Shown piece by piece: positions 10,001 through 17,559 of a stretch of DNA of 37,706 bases. Position numbers and translations under genes: made by a program. How positions within the stretch are numbered: the stretch's first letter is position 1; every line of letters starts with the position of its first letter. Under the pieces are notes generated by a model. The model ran no database searches and had not been told where the DNA came from. It was given only the letters and a program-made list of their open reading frames with translations. The stretch comes from an uncultured Bacteroidales bacterium (GTDB lineage Bacteria > Bacteroidota > Bacteroidia > Bacteroidales > Paludibacteraceae): assembly GCA_902762355.1 (NCBI GenBank), contig CACWNR010000018.1:1-37706 (forward strand), in the 5' to 3' direction.

Positions 10001-13000
10001 CAGACAAAGACTACTACTGCATATGGTGTATGTGTTCATGACGGTAAGACAACTATTGATGGCGGTACGTTCAATGTAACTGCGGGAACATCTACCGCAG
10101 TCGGAGTTTCTGCTTGGGCAGAGGCAAATGAATTCAATACAGATTATGGATTCTACTATACTGGAGATCTGGAGGTTAACGGTGGTACGTTCAATGTAAA
10201 GACATGGAATGGATCGGAGGCTTATGGTGTGCAGGTTCGTGGTGCAACCAAGAATTTCGCAGCAGCCAAGGTTAAGATTGATGGTGTAGCAGATACTAAA
10301 AAGGATTATGCTATTGCCGGTACGGCTACTATCAATGGTGGTACGTTCATTATGACTCCGTCTAATGGCACGAAAGCTTATTCAACGCATGTATATACCA
10401 CACAAACCCTTGGAACAGCCACGGCATATCCAACCTGTTACGTCAAAGGCGGTTTCTTCCAAACGAATGGTACGACAACCTCCGGTATGTATGTGTCAGC
10501 ATTGAAAGAGAACAACGTTGTTACAGGTGGTCACTTCAGTGACAATACCGGATTGACTTCAACTACAGCCACTAAGAACTATGTAAATGCACCTTATCAT
10601 GTTCTCAATTGCTTGCATCCCGAGTACAAGGCAACGTATCCGTATGAGGTAGCGGAGGCTTATACAATTACCTTTAAGGATGACGAAGATAATACCCTTT
10701 GGAGCGGTTTGCAACCCAAGGGATCTACAGCCGTTTATCCGCTTACCAATGGCACCCCGGAGAAGACTCCTACGTCAACCAACTCATTTGAGTTTGCTTC
10801 ATGGAATACTCCGTTGGCTACGGTAACTGCGGATGCAACCTATATTGCTTCGTTCACCACAGTGCCTAAGAAGTTTATGGTAACATGGAAGGACGATGCC
10901 GGTAATGAAATAGACCACATGGAGTATGCTTCCGGAGCAACTCCGACACATGCAGATCCTGTTAAGGAAGGTTACACCTTCACCGGTTGGACTCCTAGTA
11001 TCACCGCAGTGGGTGCTTCGGATCAAATATATACTGCAACCTTCTCTATTAACCAATACACTATTCGTTGGGAGGATGAAGATGGAACGCTGATTCGCGA
11101 GGATAAGGTGAATTATAATGTAACTCCTACTAAACCGTCCAATCCTACAAAAGAAGGTTATTCGTTCTCTGCTTGGAATCCGGGCGTAGGGAAGGCTACG
11201 GAGGATGTTACTTATACAGCAACCTACTTGCTGAACATTGCCAAGGTGACTACTTCTGCCAATAAAACGACCTACTATACAGCATGGTCAAGTGCGCTCA
11301 GCGCAGCAAATGGCGCGGCAAACAGCACATTGACCGTATTAACCGATGTCGGAGCTCTGGGATCACAGACAATCAGCCAAACCTTTACCCTTGACCTGAA
11401 TGGTCATTCATTGAGTGGTACTGCGAATAAACTGCTTCATTTAAATACCGCAGGCAAGACCCTTACGATTCGCGACTCGCAAGGTGGTGGTAAGATAGAA
11501 ACTAAAGTTGCAACAGCAGGTCAGCTTGTTGCTGTTTATGTTACAAAGGGTACTCTGAATATCGAAAGCGGTTATATCCGTGCTGAGAATACTCATACTA
11601 CTAGTTCCGCTTCCTACTATGGATGCGGCGTGTTGGTTTCTTCCGGCTATGCATGCAATATGAGTGGCGGTACGGTGGAAGGTATCACGAATATTGACGT
11701 GGCATATGGTATTTACAACAATGGTGGAACGGTAACCATTACCGGTGGTACGATTAACGCACAAGCACAAACCAAGGCGTATGGTGTACGTGTCTTAGGT
11801 AATACTACGGTGACGAATGAACATGATGTGGTGATTACTGCTACAACTACAAGAACGACTATCGCAGATGCATTCTATGTAACGGCTGCTAAGACGCTTA
11901 CTATCAACGGTGGTGTATTCACGGCGAATGCGCTTACTACAGCCGGCTATGCTATTGAGACAACTGCCGATGCAGCCGCTGCGACGATTAATGTCAATGG
12001 CGGTAAGTTTAAATCGTCTGCCAAGACGGTTTCGAATACAGGTAGTGCAACCATTCACTTGAATGGGGGCTTCTATGATACCGATACGGAATTGGCCGGA
12101 TTCGCATCGCCCAAGAAGGTGGTTGCGTTGACCACGGAACCGGAGAAGGCCGAGGGATACAACTACAAGATTGTGGATGACGCGCACCAGATTACCTTCA
12201 AGAACGAAGATGGTAGCGTCGTTCTTCAGCAGTCGAATATTGAGGATGGTGTACAGCCGGTATATTCCGGTGTGGCACAGACGAAGGCTTCTACTCCTAA
12301 GTATGCTTATGATTTTTACGGATGGAAAGACGCTTCGGATGATCATGTATATGCTGCGGATGAACTGCCTACGGTAAGCGAAGATGTGGTTTATCTGGCT
12401 TATTTCGCTCGGCGTGGTGTAGAGTACCCGATTACTTTCTCCAATATTGACGGTATGGGTACGGACTATGTGCAGATGGTTGCATATGATGAGGTGCCTG
12501 TATATGATGGTCCTGCGCCTTATATGTCCGGTGCGGTTTCCAACTATGCATATACCTTTATTGGTTGGGATCCGGAACCGGTTGCAGTGGCTGGTCCTGC
12601 TACCTACACACCGCGCTATGATCTCGTTATCTCGCATAACGTATCGTTCGTTATTAACAATCCATCTGCAACTACTCCGACAACACTTACTGTAGCAGAA
12701 GGTGCAGCCGTTGAGCGTCCTGCAGATCAGCTCATTGGTTGCCAGCATATAGCAGGGTGGTACAAGGATAATGGTTTTAATGAGGAGTGGGATTTTGCCA
12801 ACGACAGGATGGGTGATCACGACATCATTCTCTATGCGAAATGGGAAACCAAGACATACACTATTACTTGGCTCGACGAGAATGCGGATGAGATTGACCA
12901 GACTATAGTAGATTGTGGCGTGGTTCCTTCGCATGCCGACTTGTATAAGGCTTCTACTGCTCTTTGCAGCTATGAGTGGAGAGGTTGGAACAAGACGCTC

Positions 13001-16000
13001 GTAGCAGCTACTGCCAACGCAACGTACAAGTCACTTGGCTTTACGCAGGTGCCCAAGCGCTATGCGATCACGTTTGTGACGGGTTCCGGTGCAACGGTCA
13101 TCAATCCTATTGAGCAGGAAGTAGGCTCTGCTGTAGTAGCTCCTGCTGATCCGAGCCGCGAGGGTTACACCTTCAATGGTTGGATCCCGGAAGTGCCGGG
13201 CACGATGCCTGCCAAAGATGTAACCTGTGTGGCACAATGGACTCCTGCTACATGCACTATTAATTTAGACAGAGAAGGGGGAACAACCGGTGCAACGAGT
13301 GTTACTGTTACGTATAATACCAGTACATTGACCGGCTGGTCTGCTCCGACGAAAACCGGTAATGACTTCGCAGGCTATTACACAGGCGATGATGGTACTG
13401 GAACATTGGTTATCAATACCAATGGTGAACTGCAAGCAAACGTATCGGGTTACACCGGTGCAGGTGGAGTATGGACCAAGGCTTCCGCTACCACGCTCTA
13501 TGCGAAATGGAGACCGAAGACCTATTCGTTTAATCCTATCGGTGTAACGCCTACAGATTATGGTAGCGTTAACCATACTTCCATAACGAGTATTCCGTAT
13601 GGTTCAACAGTAACGAAGAGCAGTAACACGTTTACTGTCAACGGTACGACCGTTACGGCTACTCCGGCAGCGACAACAGCGGAATATACTTATGCGTTCA
13701 GCAAGTGGAACAACGTGCCGAATACGGTAACAGCTAACGTGACGAATATCACGGCTGAGTTTACGCGTACCGCCCGGAGTTATACCTTGACATGGGTAAC
13801 GGATGGTGATGCACTGACCGGTAGTTATACGAACGGTACAGTGGCTTATGGTACGGCAATTACTGCGCCGAATACCCCGACGAAGGCCGGTTATGTATTT
13901 GCGGGCTGGCATAATGGAACGAGTGTAGTTACTCCTTCTACTATGCCTGCGGCTAACGCAACCTATACGGCACAATGGACTGCAGCGATTGCTTCCGTAA
14001 CTGCTGGCGGAAATACAACCTATCACGCTTCTGTTTCAGATGCTATCACCACGGCGAACGGCAAGAGCAATCCGACTGTGACGATTCTGCAGAATGCTTC
14101 GGTAACAAGTCAGATAACCATTACTGCTGCAATGACGATTGACTTGAACGGCAAGACAATCTCAAGTACAGAAACCACTGCTACAAAGGGTGTATTTAAG
14201 ATCAATGCACCGAGCGAGACTGTCACCATCACGGACAGCGGTACAGGCGGAAAGATTGACCATACTGCTAATTGTGCTGGCTATCTCTATGGAATCAGCA
14301 TTACTGCCGGTTCGCTGAACATAGAAGGTGGACATATCTATGCGGAGAACACGTATACCACGGCCAACACTGCCTATCGTGTGTATGCCATAAATACTCA
14401 AGACAACGCTACGGCAGTTACGATATCTGATGGTAGTACGATTGAGGCAAAGCGTTCAGGATATTCCTATGTATATGGTATTTATACCCAAAATGCATGT
14501 GCGCTCACTATGACAGGTGGCACCATCATTGCAAGTGGTAATTCTACTGTGCGGGGCATATATGTAAAAGGAACGACTGAACTTACTAATGCTATCATCA
14601 CTGCTAATGGACCCAGTAGTTATGCTATCTATGTTGGAAGCGGAAGCACGACTATCAATAGTGGATGGTATAAAGGCGAGGGTAAAGTGATATATGGAAG
14701 TGCATCTGTTGAGGGAGGTTATTATAGCAATGATGCTGATAACCTCGAAACTAAATGTGCAACCAACCGCCATGTGCTGCCGAATGCCGATGCTACATAT
14801 CCATACAAAGTCGCTGAGGCTTACCAGATTACGTTTAATAACGAGAATGGCATGCTGTTGCAGCGGTCGTATCAAGAAAAGAATGCTATGGCGACATACT
14901 CCGGCGAAACGCCAACAAAAGCGGCGGATGACGATTATACCTACACGTTTGATAGATGGAATCCTGCGCTTGCAACGGTAACCGAAGAGGCCACCTATAC
15001 AGCGCAATACACATCGGAATCGAAGGAGACTGGTAATTATCTGGACATTGTAGGTGCAACAGCAACGACGCTGATTATTAATGCTAACCCGCTGACGCTG
15101 TCGAAGTGGCCGTACACGATTAATGGTATCAAGTACCGCCGTGCGGCTGGCGATGGTATCCTATGTAATGACGACCGTACAATCACGTTTACGCATGATA
15201 AGGCTGCGGATGAGCAACTGACGATTACTGTAAAAGATAAGACGGATGCTGTTGTAAGCCGTCGTAAGTACACCATACCGCATGTGTATGAGTCTATCGC
15301 TACGCTGGACGGAACGGATGAAAATAGTATCGTCTTCGTCAACAGCGGAACACTGACGGTAAGCGGAACGAAGTCGGCTAAGGCTATCTACGTAGGCGCC
15401 GATGCAGAACTGAAGGTAACGGGTACGCTCAATGTAACCAAACTCGTTCTGCGTACGACTCCGTGGACAGCAGCTGTGCTGACGAATAACGGTACCATCA
15501 ATGCGACGAACACCTATTACAGCCGCGTGGTTGCCGATAACTCGCAGTTCTATCAGTTCGGTCTGCCGTGCTCGAGTACTACAACAGGTGTGATCATGTC
15601 GGATGGTAGTACGCCGTCTGCATCGTCGTGGCAACTGAAGGAATACAGTGAGTACAACCGTGCAACGAATGGCGTCAGCGAGAGTGGTGAAAACTGGGTG
15701 GCACTTAGCAGTACCACCATTGCAGGAGGCAAGGGCTATGAGATCTACTCGGGGTCGAAGTATTATCGTGAATATTGCTTCCCGATAACGATTGCCGAAG
15801 GTGACGCAGTACCCGTATGGCGTACCGGCGATGATAAGACTAACTCTGGATGGAATATCATTGTATCGCCAAAGATGGGTAAATTCATCGGTGAACCGAA
15901 GCCGGAGGACATCACCATTACCGTTCTGCAACAGGATGGCGGGTATATCCAAGAGATACCCGAGGTGATCATGCCGGCAGTGCCGTTCTCGTATCAGGCT

Positions 16001-16657
16001 TCTGCGACCGGTATGCTGAACTTCGGATCTACCTTGCTGTTCAATGCATCTGCTCCGGCACCGCGTCGTAAGGCTGTAGCTGAAGAAACAGAGCGTATCC
16101 AATGGATACATCTTGATATCGCGGATGCAAACGGGCAAGGCGACCAGACCAGTATCTATAGCCACCCGACGCGTTACGATCAGGTATATCAGACCGGTAT
16201 CGACGTGGCGAAACAATCGCTCACCGCTTCGCGCGCAATAATTTATAGTTCGCACGCGTATGGAGATATGGCATTTGCCGGCGTGGCAGACACGCTGCTT
16301 GAGCAAGGGGTTGCTTTGACGGTTTACAGCTCGAGCGCGCAAGAGTTGACGATCTCGATGCGTGAGAACGATTGGCTCAACCGTATGGCATATGTCTGGC
16401 TGGTTGACCACGAGACAGGCGCTCGCACTGACCTGCTCTGGGATACCTATACGTTCGAGGCAACCGAAGGTACAGCCCGCGGACGATTCACCATCGAAGG
16501 TGTCTTCCGTGCACCGCAGATCACGACGGACATCGAGAATGCTGAAATGATGAATGATGAAATGATGAAGGTACGTAAAGTGCTGATAAATCAAAAGATG
16601 TATATCCTCCGAGGCGATCAGATGTATGACGCTACGGGAAAGAAGGTAAGTAAATAA
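4004..16657 (+). CDS. Giant secreted surface protein, beta-helix and InlB repeats (4217 aa)
   Basis: A long signal peptide (hydrophobic VALIGLFISLGIG, cleavage near residue 41) directs export; Met23 at 4070 is an alternative start. In order I see two divergent InlB B-repeats (about 47-250), Ig-like segments (about 255-535), a beta-helix-like domain (about 540-1010), a Tyr-rich linker (about 1030-1240), a long beta-helix of NGGTFNV/AYGV rungs (about 1245-2190), three Listeria-Bacteroides repeats (2220-2410), a third beta-helix (2412-2700), about eight such repeats (2725-3325), a fourth beta-helix (3327-3600), one repeat (3605-3672), a unique C-terminal region, and an end motif MYILRGDQMYDATGKKV. 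That ending resembles T9SS cargo tails and recurs in the proteins at 19504 and 21069. The likely role is a fibrous adhesin or surface coat protein. No enzyme motif is visible. Residues about 640-1010 are clearly more AT-rich than the rest, suggesting module exchange. Confidence 0.88.
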   Translation: MRTNLVQTCKTSAHRINLNRTAMRVALIGLFISLGIGNAWGHDTHYGKAVVKKTGNGTVYLSTSNTATSGNTTEQWNCNGSSGGDSKTYYAFAKPDDGWDFKGWSGDASGTNSPYKLTFSATSTSSGSPTTKNLTANFVKVFQFKAKADLATGSAGLGDVCVNFTNGTPAYQASAMTATTTQNGDDANTASKTKTAYFYAQKHTGAEFRGWYSDAAGTNKVSDNASYSANITSSVIAEPSTPQLTYYAKFEKVETTPYWSLSGVAGTSKTLQIGETIGLVTETDGNTYSWGTPTYVDAGETNPVMTYNSSTKTFTANRAGTVTVTFTQAAGEDANGVLWKAGEQTFTFTVNKLTPQFAWADPLPNFVVGTNLSVSNLFSFTPAECEQNWTLTSSDPTKLPSIAAPATELSLPKEVNGVTLTFHQNATWKWNEIANTSITINVTKEPVVFNWKNPPLIAGNTYSWTDFVETNSAGGWNLVSENESVIPTMRSIASTSGTVAAGVVTLTFTQGPDLAHDAVPMQTKTYTVYPADGLATFKVGSTTYNTLTAANSAASSGSNKTIIVARDGILPPGNYTISKGVTLYIPYSTSETSQKTPAVVTTAATLSAYRTLTFTDGANITCNGTICVGGQIMSASGGSPSAYPTGACGVVDMSTGGHIELNSGATLYVWGFIKGQDMNQGNNTIGVGTINAQNGSNIWEDFWLADWRGGSACSCLAKNSGHMMFPFQGYTMQNIEVPTTYNYGSTLNNYINVYGNSTTNSGTFATIGNTNTLFLLKDAQAKVCKWYDPTTDLVCYELSGTTQIDALNVDAGITEVSSANYNLPITSNMHVIINSNITISKPMTILPGAVLEIRSGYTATISNNLYMYDTDDWGKGVLKYYFYPFKNLTVHKSRGVGDVNDLEDAKLVVDGTLNITGKIYSTTGGSNIMGNGGGKIIFPAKLYESPCLYQAWGGANGTQTSTTRTLSYWAASTDTYVEPISVNSANLHNEDGSYTKSIASTTFYNVHGRWFAGSAKDPNPTDHTYTFTYLNNGNAGNSVTTPAVYSSDKTGLMAGYKWVNVSLDNTFCGSKTYRGIDGHYYYYNNASTDAVSKWVQLVKLNDALYSGSDNNLYTFTTTGCSWASVGEIDENCMYTIEGVKKALVGTEFLALEKDEYDEVYVNVADHSDYYMLFDGCVWQHATKIPDTYRAYEVLGDPYIWLNDQWTQVEEESPYYYITDDQNINHYYEFDYLTFSWIPVKEKVRITTTTVRRDFLTWDIAMLYLSQYTNPTVTLLDDAVAKQSVATLAPGAKSTEFTFDLNGHTLTANIGSAAYFMNMNTTATLYITDNSDKANGQMLIYGAGNKEIDGLKVTKGNVVMNGGRIYMENGAVYASNTSCKASTIYLAAGQSLTINGGELEVKAHRYAYGVFAASSAATATTSKITMNGGKVIATAPNYAYGILSYGIINMNGGTAEGKTEALTSAGGTTAAGSYAYGLYGNISVSAVDANSYYATINMTGGTANATAYNHYAYGVFGNSTYTTANGKKSDGTSDNSYKSTDGTYSNKASCKLNITGGVINAVTKVGSYSYGIYNAGTYNSYKDYNSSTQKVTITPHVIKNVKVFAQAALSQAYGILMTAQAHDYSGGLLWGEATIDNADVYAETTVSTGAYAVYASAANIWTNRARYSKVSASNKKTWYVQANDADGDVTHEGIAATTTQVYQYQIGCHVAGAKITINSGTYRAKSANSTTAAAVYCSRSVCPGDPTGNTAGVAEVIINGGTFTAETATDTGYGISNGGITTVNGGTINVHTGTSTAYGVYGWAGTLTLNSGVEINSTVETTTAYGVAANGWIDGNTGMHTHGAVIVNDGVIVNATSPNSSTAYGAYALATNAELNQTKFNARSASNREYYYAVNEEGTTVTNGTVANYYPYRFGTYVEGGEITINGGTFNVTTFGSTAIGAGAGLSNLVRTTELGRVKVGRGVLNVHSGTFNIESETSSTAEGIRSYGITNVDGGTFNIQTKTTTAYGVCVHDGKTTIDGGTFNVTAGTSTAVGVSAWAEANEFNTDYGFYYTGDLEVNGGTFNVKTWNGSEAYGVQVRGATKNFAAAKVKIDGVADTKKDYAIAGTATINGGTFIMTPSNGTKAYSTHVYTTQTLGTATAYPTCYVKGGFFQTNGTTTSGMYVSALKENNVVTGGHFSDNTGLTSTTATKNYVNAPYHVLNCLHPEYKATYPYEVAEAYTITFKDDEDNTLWSGLQPKGSTAVYPLTNGTPEKTPTSTNSFEFASWNTPLATVTADATYIASFTTVPKKFMVTWKDDAGNEIDHMEYASGATPTHADPVKEGYTFTGWTPSITAVGASDQIYTATFSINQYTIRWEDEDGTLIREDKVNYNVTPTKPSNPTKEGYSFSAWNPGVGKATEDVTYTATYLLNIAKVTTSANKTTYYTAWSSALSAANGAANSTLTVLTDVGALGSQTISQTFTLDLNGHSLSGTANKLLHLNTAGKTLTIRDSQGGGKIETKVATAGQLVAVYVTKGTLNIESGYIRAENTHTTSSASYYGCGVLVSSGYACNMSGGTVEGITNIDVAYGIYNNGGTVTITGGTINAQAQTKAYGVRVLGNTTVTNEHDVVITATTTRTTIADAFYVTAAKTLTINGGVFTANALTTAGYAIETTADAAAATINVNGGKFKSSAKTVSNTGSATIHLNGGFYDTDTELAGFASPKKVVALTTEPEKAEGYNYKIVDDAHQITFKNEDGSVVLQQSNIEDGVQPVYSGVAQTKASTPKYAYDFYGWKDASDDHVYAADELPTVSEDVVYLAYFARRGVEYPITFSNIDGMGTDYVQMVAYDEVPVYDGPAPYMSGAVSNYAYTFIGWDPEPVAVAGPATYTPRYDLVISHNVSFVINNPSATTPTTLTVAEGAAVERPADQLIGCQHIAGWYKDNGFNEEWDFANDRMGDHDIILYAKWETKTYTITWLDENADEIDQTIVDCGVVPSHADLYKASTALCSYEWRGWNKTLVAATANATYKSLGFTQVPKRYAITFVTGSGATVINPIEQEVGSAVVAPADPSREGYTFNGWIPEVPGTMPAKDVTCVAQWTPATCTINLDREGGTTGATSVTVTYNTSTLTGWSAPTKTGNDFAGYYTGDDGTGTLVINTNGELQANVSGYTGAGGVWTKASATTLYAKWRPKTYSFNPIGVTPTDYGSVNHTSITSIPYGSTVTKSSNTFTVNGTTVTATPAATTAEYTYAFSKWNNVPNTVTANVTNITAEFTRTARSYTLTWVTDGDALTGSYTNGTVAYGTAITAPNTPTKAGYVFAGWHNGTSVVTPSTMPAANATYTAQWTAAIASVTAGGNTTYHASVSDAITTANGKSNPTVTILQNASVTSQITITAAMTIDLNGKTISSTETTATKGVFKINAPSETVTITDSGTGGKIDHTANCAGYLYGISITAGSLNIEGGHIYAENTYTTANTAYRVYAINTQDNATAVTISDGSTIEAKRSGYSYVYGIYTQNACALTMTGGTIIASGNSTVRGIYVKGTTELTNAIITANGPSSYAIYVGSGSTTINSGWYKGEGKVIYGSASVEGGYYSNDADNLETKCATNRHVLPNADATYPYKVAEAYQITFNNENGMLLQRSYQEKNAMATYSGETPTKAADDDYTYTFDRWNPALATVTEEATYTAQYTSESKETGNYLDIVGATATTLIINANPLTLSKWPYTINGIKYRRAAGDGILCNDDRTITFTHDKAADEQLTITVKDKTDAVVSRRKYTIPHVYESIATLDGTDENSIVFVNSGTLTVSGTKSAKAIYVGADAELKVTGTLNVTKLVLRTTPWTAAVLTNNGTINATNTYYSRVVADNSQFYQFGLPCSSTTTGVIMSDGSTPSASSWQLKEYSEYNRATNGVSESGENWVALSSTTIAGGKGYEIYSGSKYYREYCFPITIAEGDAVPVWRTGDDKTNSGWNIIVSPKMGKFIGEPKPEDITITVLQQDGGYIQEIPEVIMPAVPFSYQASATGMLNFGSTLLFNASAPAPRRKAVAEETERIQWIHLDIADANGQGDQTSIYSHPTRYDQVYQTGIDVAKQSLTASRAIIYSSHAYGDMAFAGVADTLLEQGVALTVYSSSAQELTISMRENDWLNRMAYVWLVDHETGARTDLLWDTYTFEATEGTARGRFTIEGVFRAPQITTDIENAEMMNDEMMKVRKVLINQKMYILRGDQMYDATGKKVSK
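16546..16567 (+). repeat. Heptanucleotide repeat (AATGATG) in the giant gene
   Basis: AATGATG occurs at 16546-16552 and 16553-16559, then, after one extra A, at 16561-16567. It encodes the odd EMMNDEMMK segment just before the C-terminal motif. The seven-base unit matches the period of the tracts in tsaB, porW and miaB. The frame is open through the tract. Confidence 0.55.
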
Positions 16658-16675
16658 GGTATTAGTTTGTTATAT

Positions 16676-16689
16676 AGTCTGTGAAGACT
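16676..16689 (+). other. Small intercistronic hairpin
   Basis: AGTCT (16676-16680) and AGACT (16685-16689) form a 5-bp stem with a GTGA loop in the 47-base gap between the giant gene and the next gene. No T-run follows, so it is not a typical terminator. It could be an mRNA processing or stability element, or chance. Confidence 0.25.
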
Positions 16690-16704
16690 GCTATTTAAGG
16701 TAAA

Positions 16705-17559
16705 ATGAAGAGAGATATGAGGGCTCCCCAGGCGGGGTTGGTAGTGTCCTTATGCGTAGCGCTGGGTGCGCTTTGGTTGGTGGCGCTATACGGAACCTAC
16801 GAGGAGAGCAAGAGGGAGAAATACGATGTCCGTGTGAGTCCGGGTGCTGTTACCTACGGCACCCATTCCACGGCTACCATACCGATGACTTCCGTTTCGA
16901 CGCATCGCAGTGCCGTGCCGATGATTAGCGGAGGCGCTATACGCCATTATGCGCATTATGGTCATGCTGCGATGCCGAGTGCAACATCCGGTAGCGGCTA
17001 TAGGTTGCATACCACTTCGTCGGCTACCGTGCATACGCTCGGTTCCGGTGGAGGCGGCGGAGGAATAGGTGGGGCGAGCGGTTCGTCATCATCGTCACGC
17101 GGTATCAGCTACAGCGGTGCATCCGTATCGATGCCGACTTTGGCTTTGGCTACACCGAGTTATGCAGCGCAATCCGAGATGGTGACGACCTCTGTATTGG
17201 CAACTGTTCCAAGCCGTGCAGGGCATATCAGAAAGGCTGTAGTTGATGATTCCGATGGTGAGGCTGGTGAAAGGCGAGCAGATAATACGGATCCTGCGGT
17301 ATGGTGGTATTGGAGTGAAGACGAAGGATGGGTGACGGAATCAGAAGGAATCGGAATCCCTAATGGCACCTTGTGGAACGATAATGGTACATGGAAGAAA
17401 TGGGAGAATGGTGAATGGAAACCAGTTTCCGGAGGAGATGTGGGTGACCCGACCGATACGCCTATCGGCGATGCACCATGGCATTGGATGCTCCTGTTGA
17501 TGGCCGTTTACGGCGGTGCAAAAGTATGGAAACGTAATAAAACAAAGAACTTGATATGA
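16705..17559 (+). CDS. Membrane-anchored protein with Gly/Ser-rich region and PIGD tail
   Basis: This 284-residue protein begins with a hydrophobic signal or anchor (AGLVVSLCVALGALWLVALY). A low-complexity Ser/Thr/Ala/His region follows, with a Gly run GSGGGGGGIGG near residue 115. Next is a Trp-rich segment (WWYWSEDEGW, TWKKWENGEWKPVSGG). The end is TPIGDAPWHWMLLLMAVYGG plus a basic KVWKRNK tail. A proline/glycine/aspartate motif, a hydrophobic stretch and basic residues at the C-terminus look like a sorting or retention tail; small Bacteroidetes secreted proteins often end in a similar way. No domain of known function is seen. It shares four bases (ATGA) with the next gene, so the two are coupled. 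Confidence 0.8.
   Translation: MKRDMRAPQAGLVVSLCVALGALWLVALYGTYEESKREKYDVRVSPGAVTYGTHSTATIPMTSVSTHRSAVPMISGGAIRHYAHYGHAAMPSATSGSGYRLHTTSSATVHTLGSGGGGGGIGGASGSSSSSRGISYSGASVSMPTLALATPSYAAQSEMVTTSVLATVPSRAGHIRKAVVDDSDGEAGERRADNTDPAVWWYWSEDEGWVTESEGIGIPNGTLWNDNGTWKKWENGEWKPVSGGDVGDPTDTPIGDAPWHWMLLLMAVYGGAKVWKRNKTKNLI

Noticed and set aside
8041-10560. Regularly spaced similar DNA segments that could suggest a CRISPR or satellite array
   Set aside because: They are in-frame codons for beta-helix rungs (NGGTFNV, AYGV) with variable spacing and sequence; there are no direct repeats with unique spacers and no cas genes.
15161-16594. Long minus-strand open frame (477 codons) opposite the giant gene
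   Set aside because: It is antisense to clear coding sequence, rich in Arg, Cys and His with no domain, and arises because the sense codons seldom give stops on this strand.
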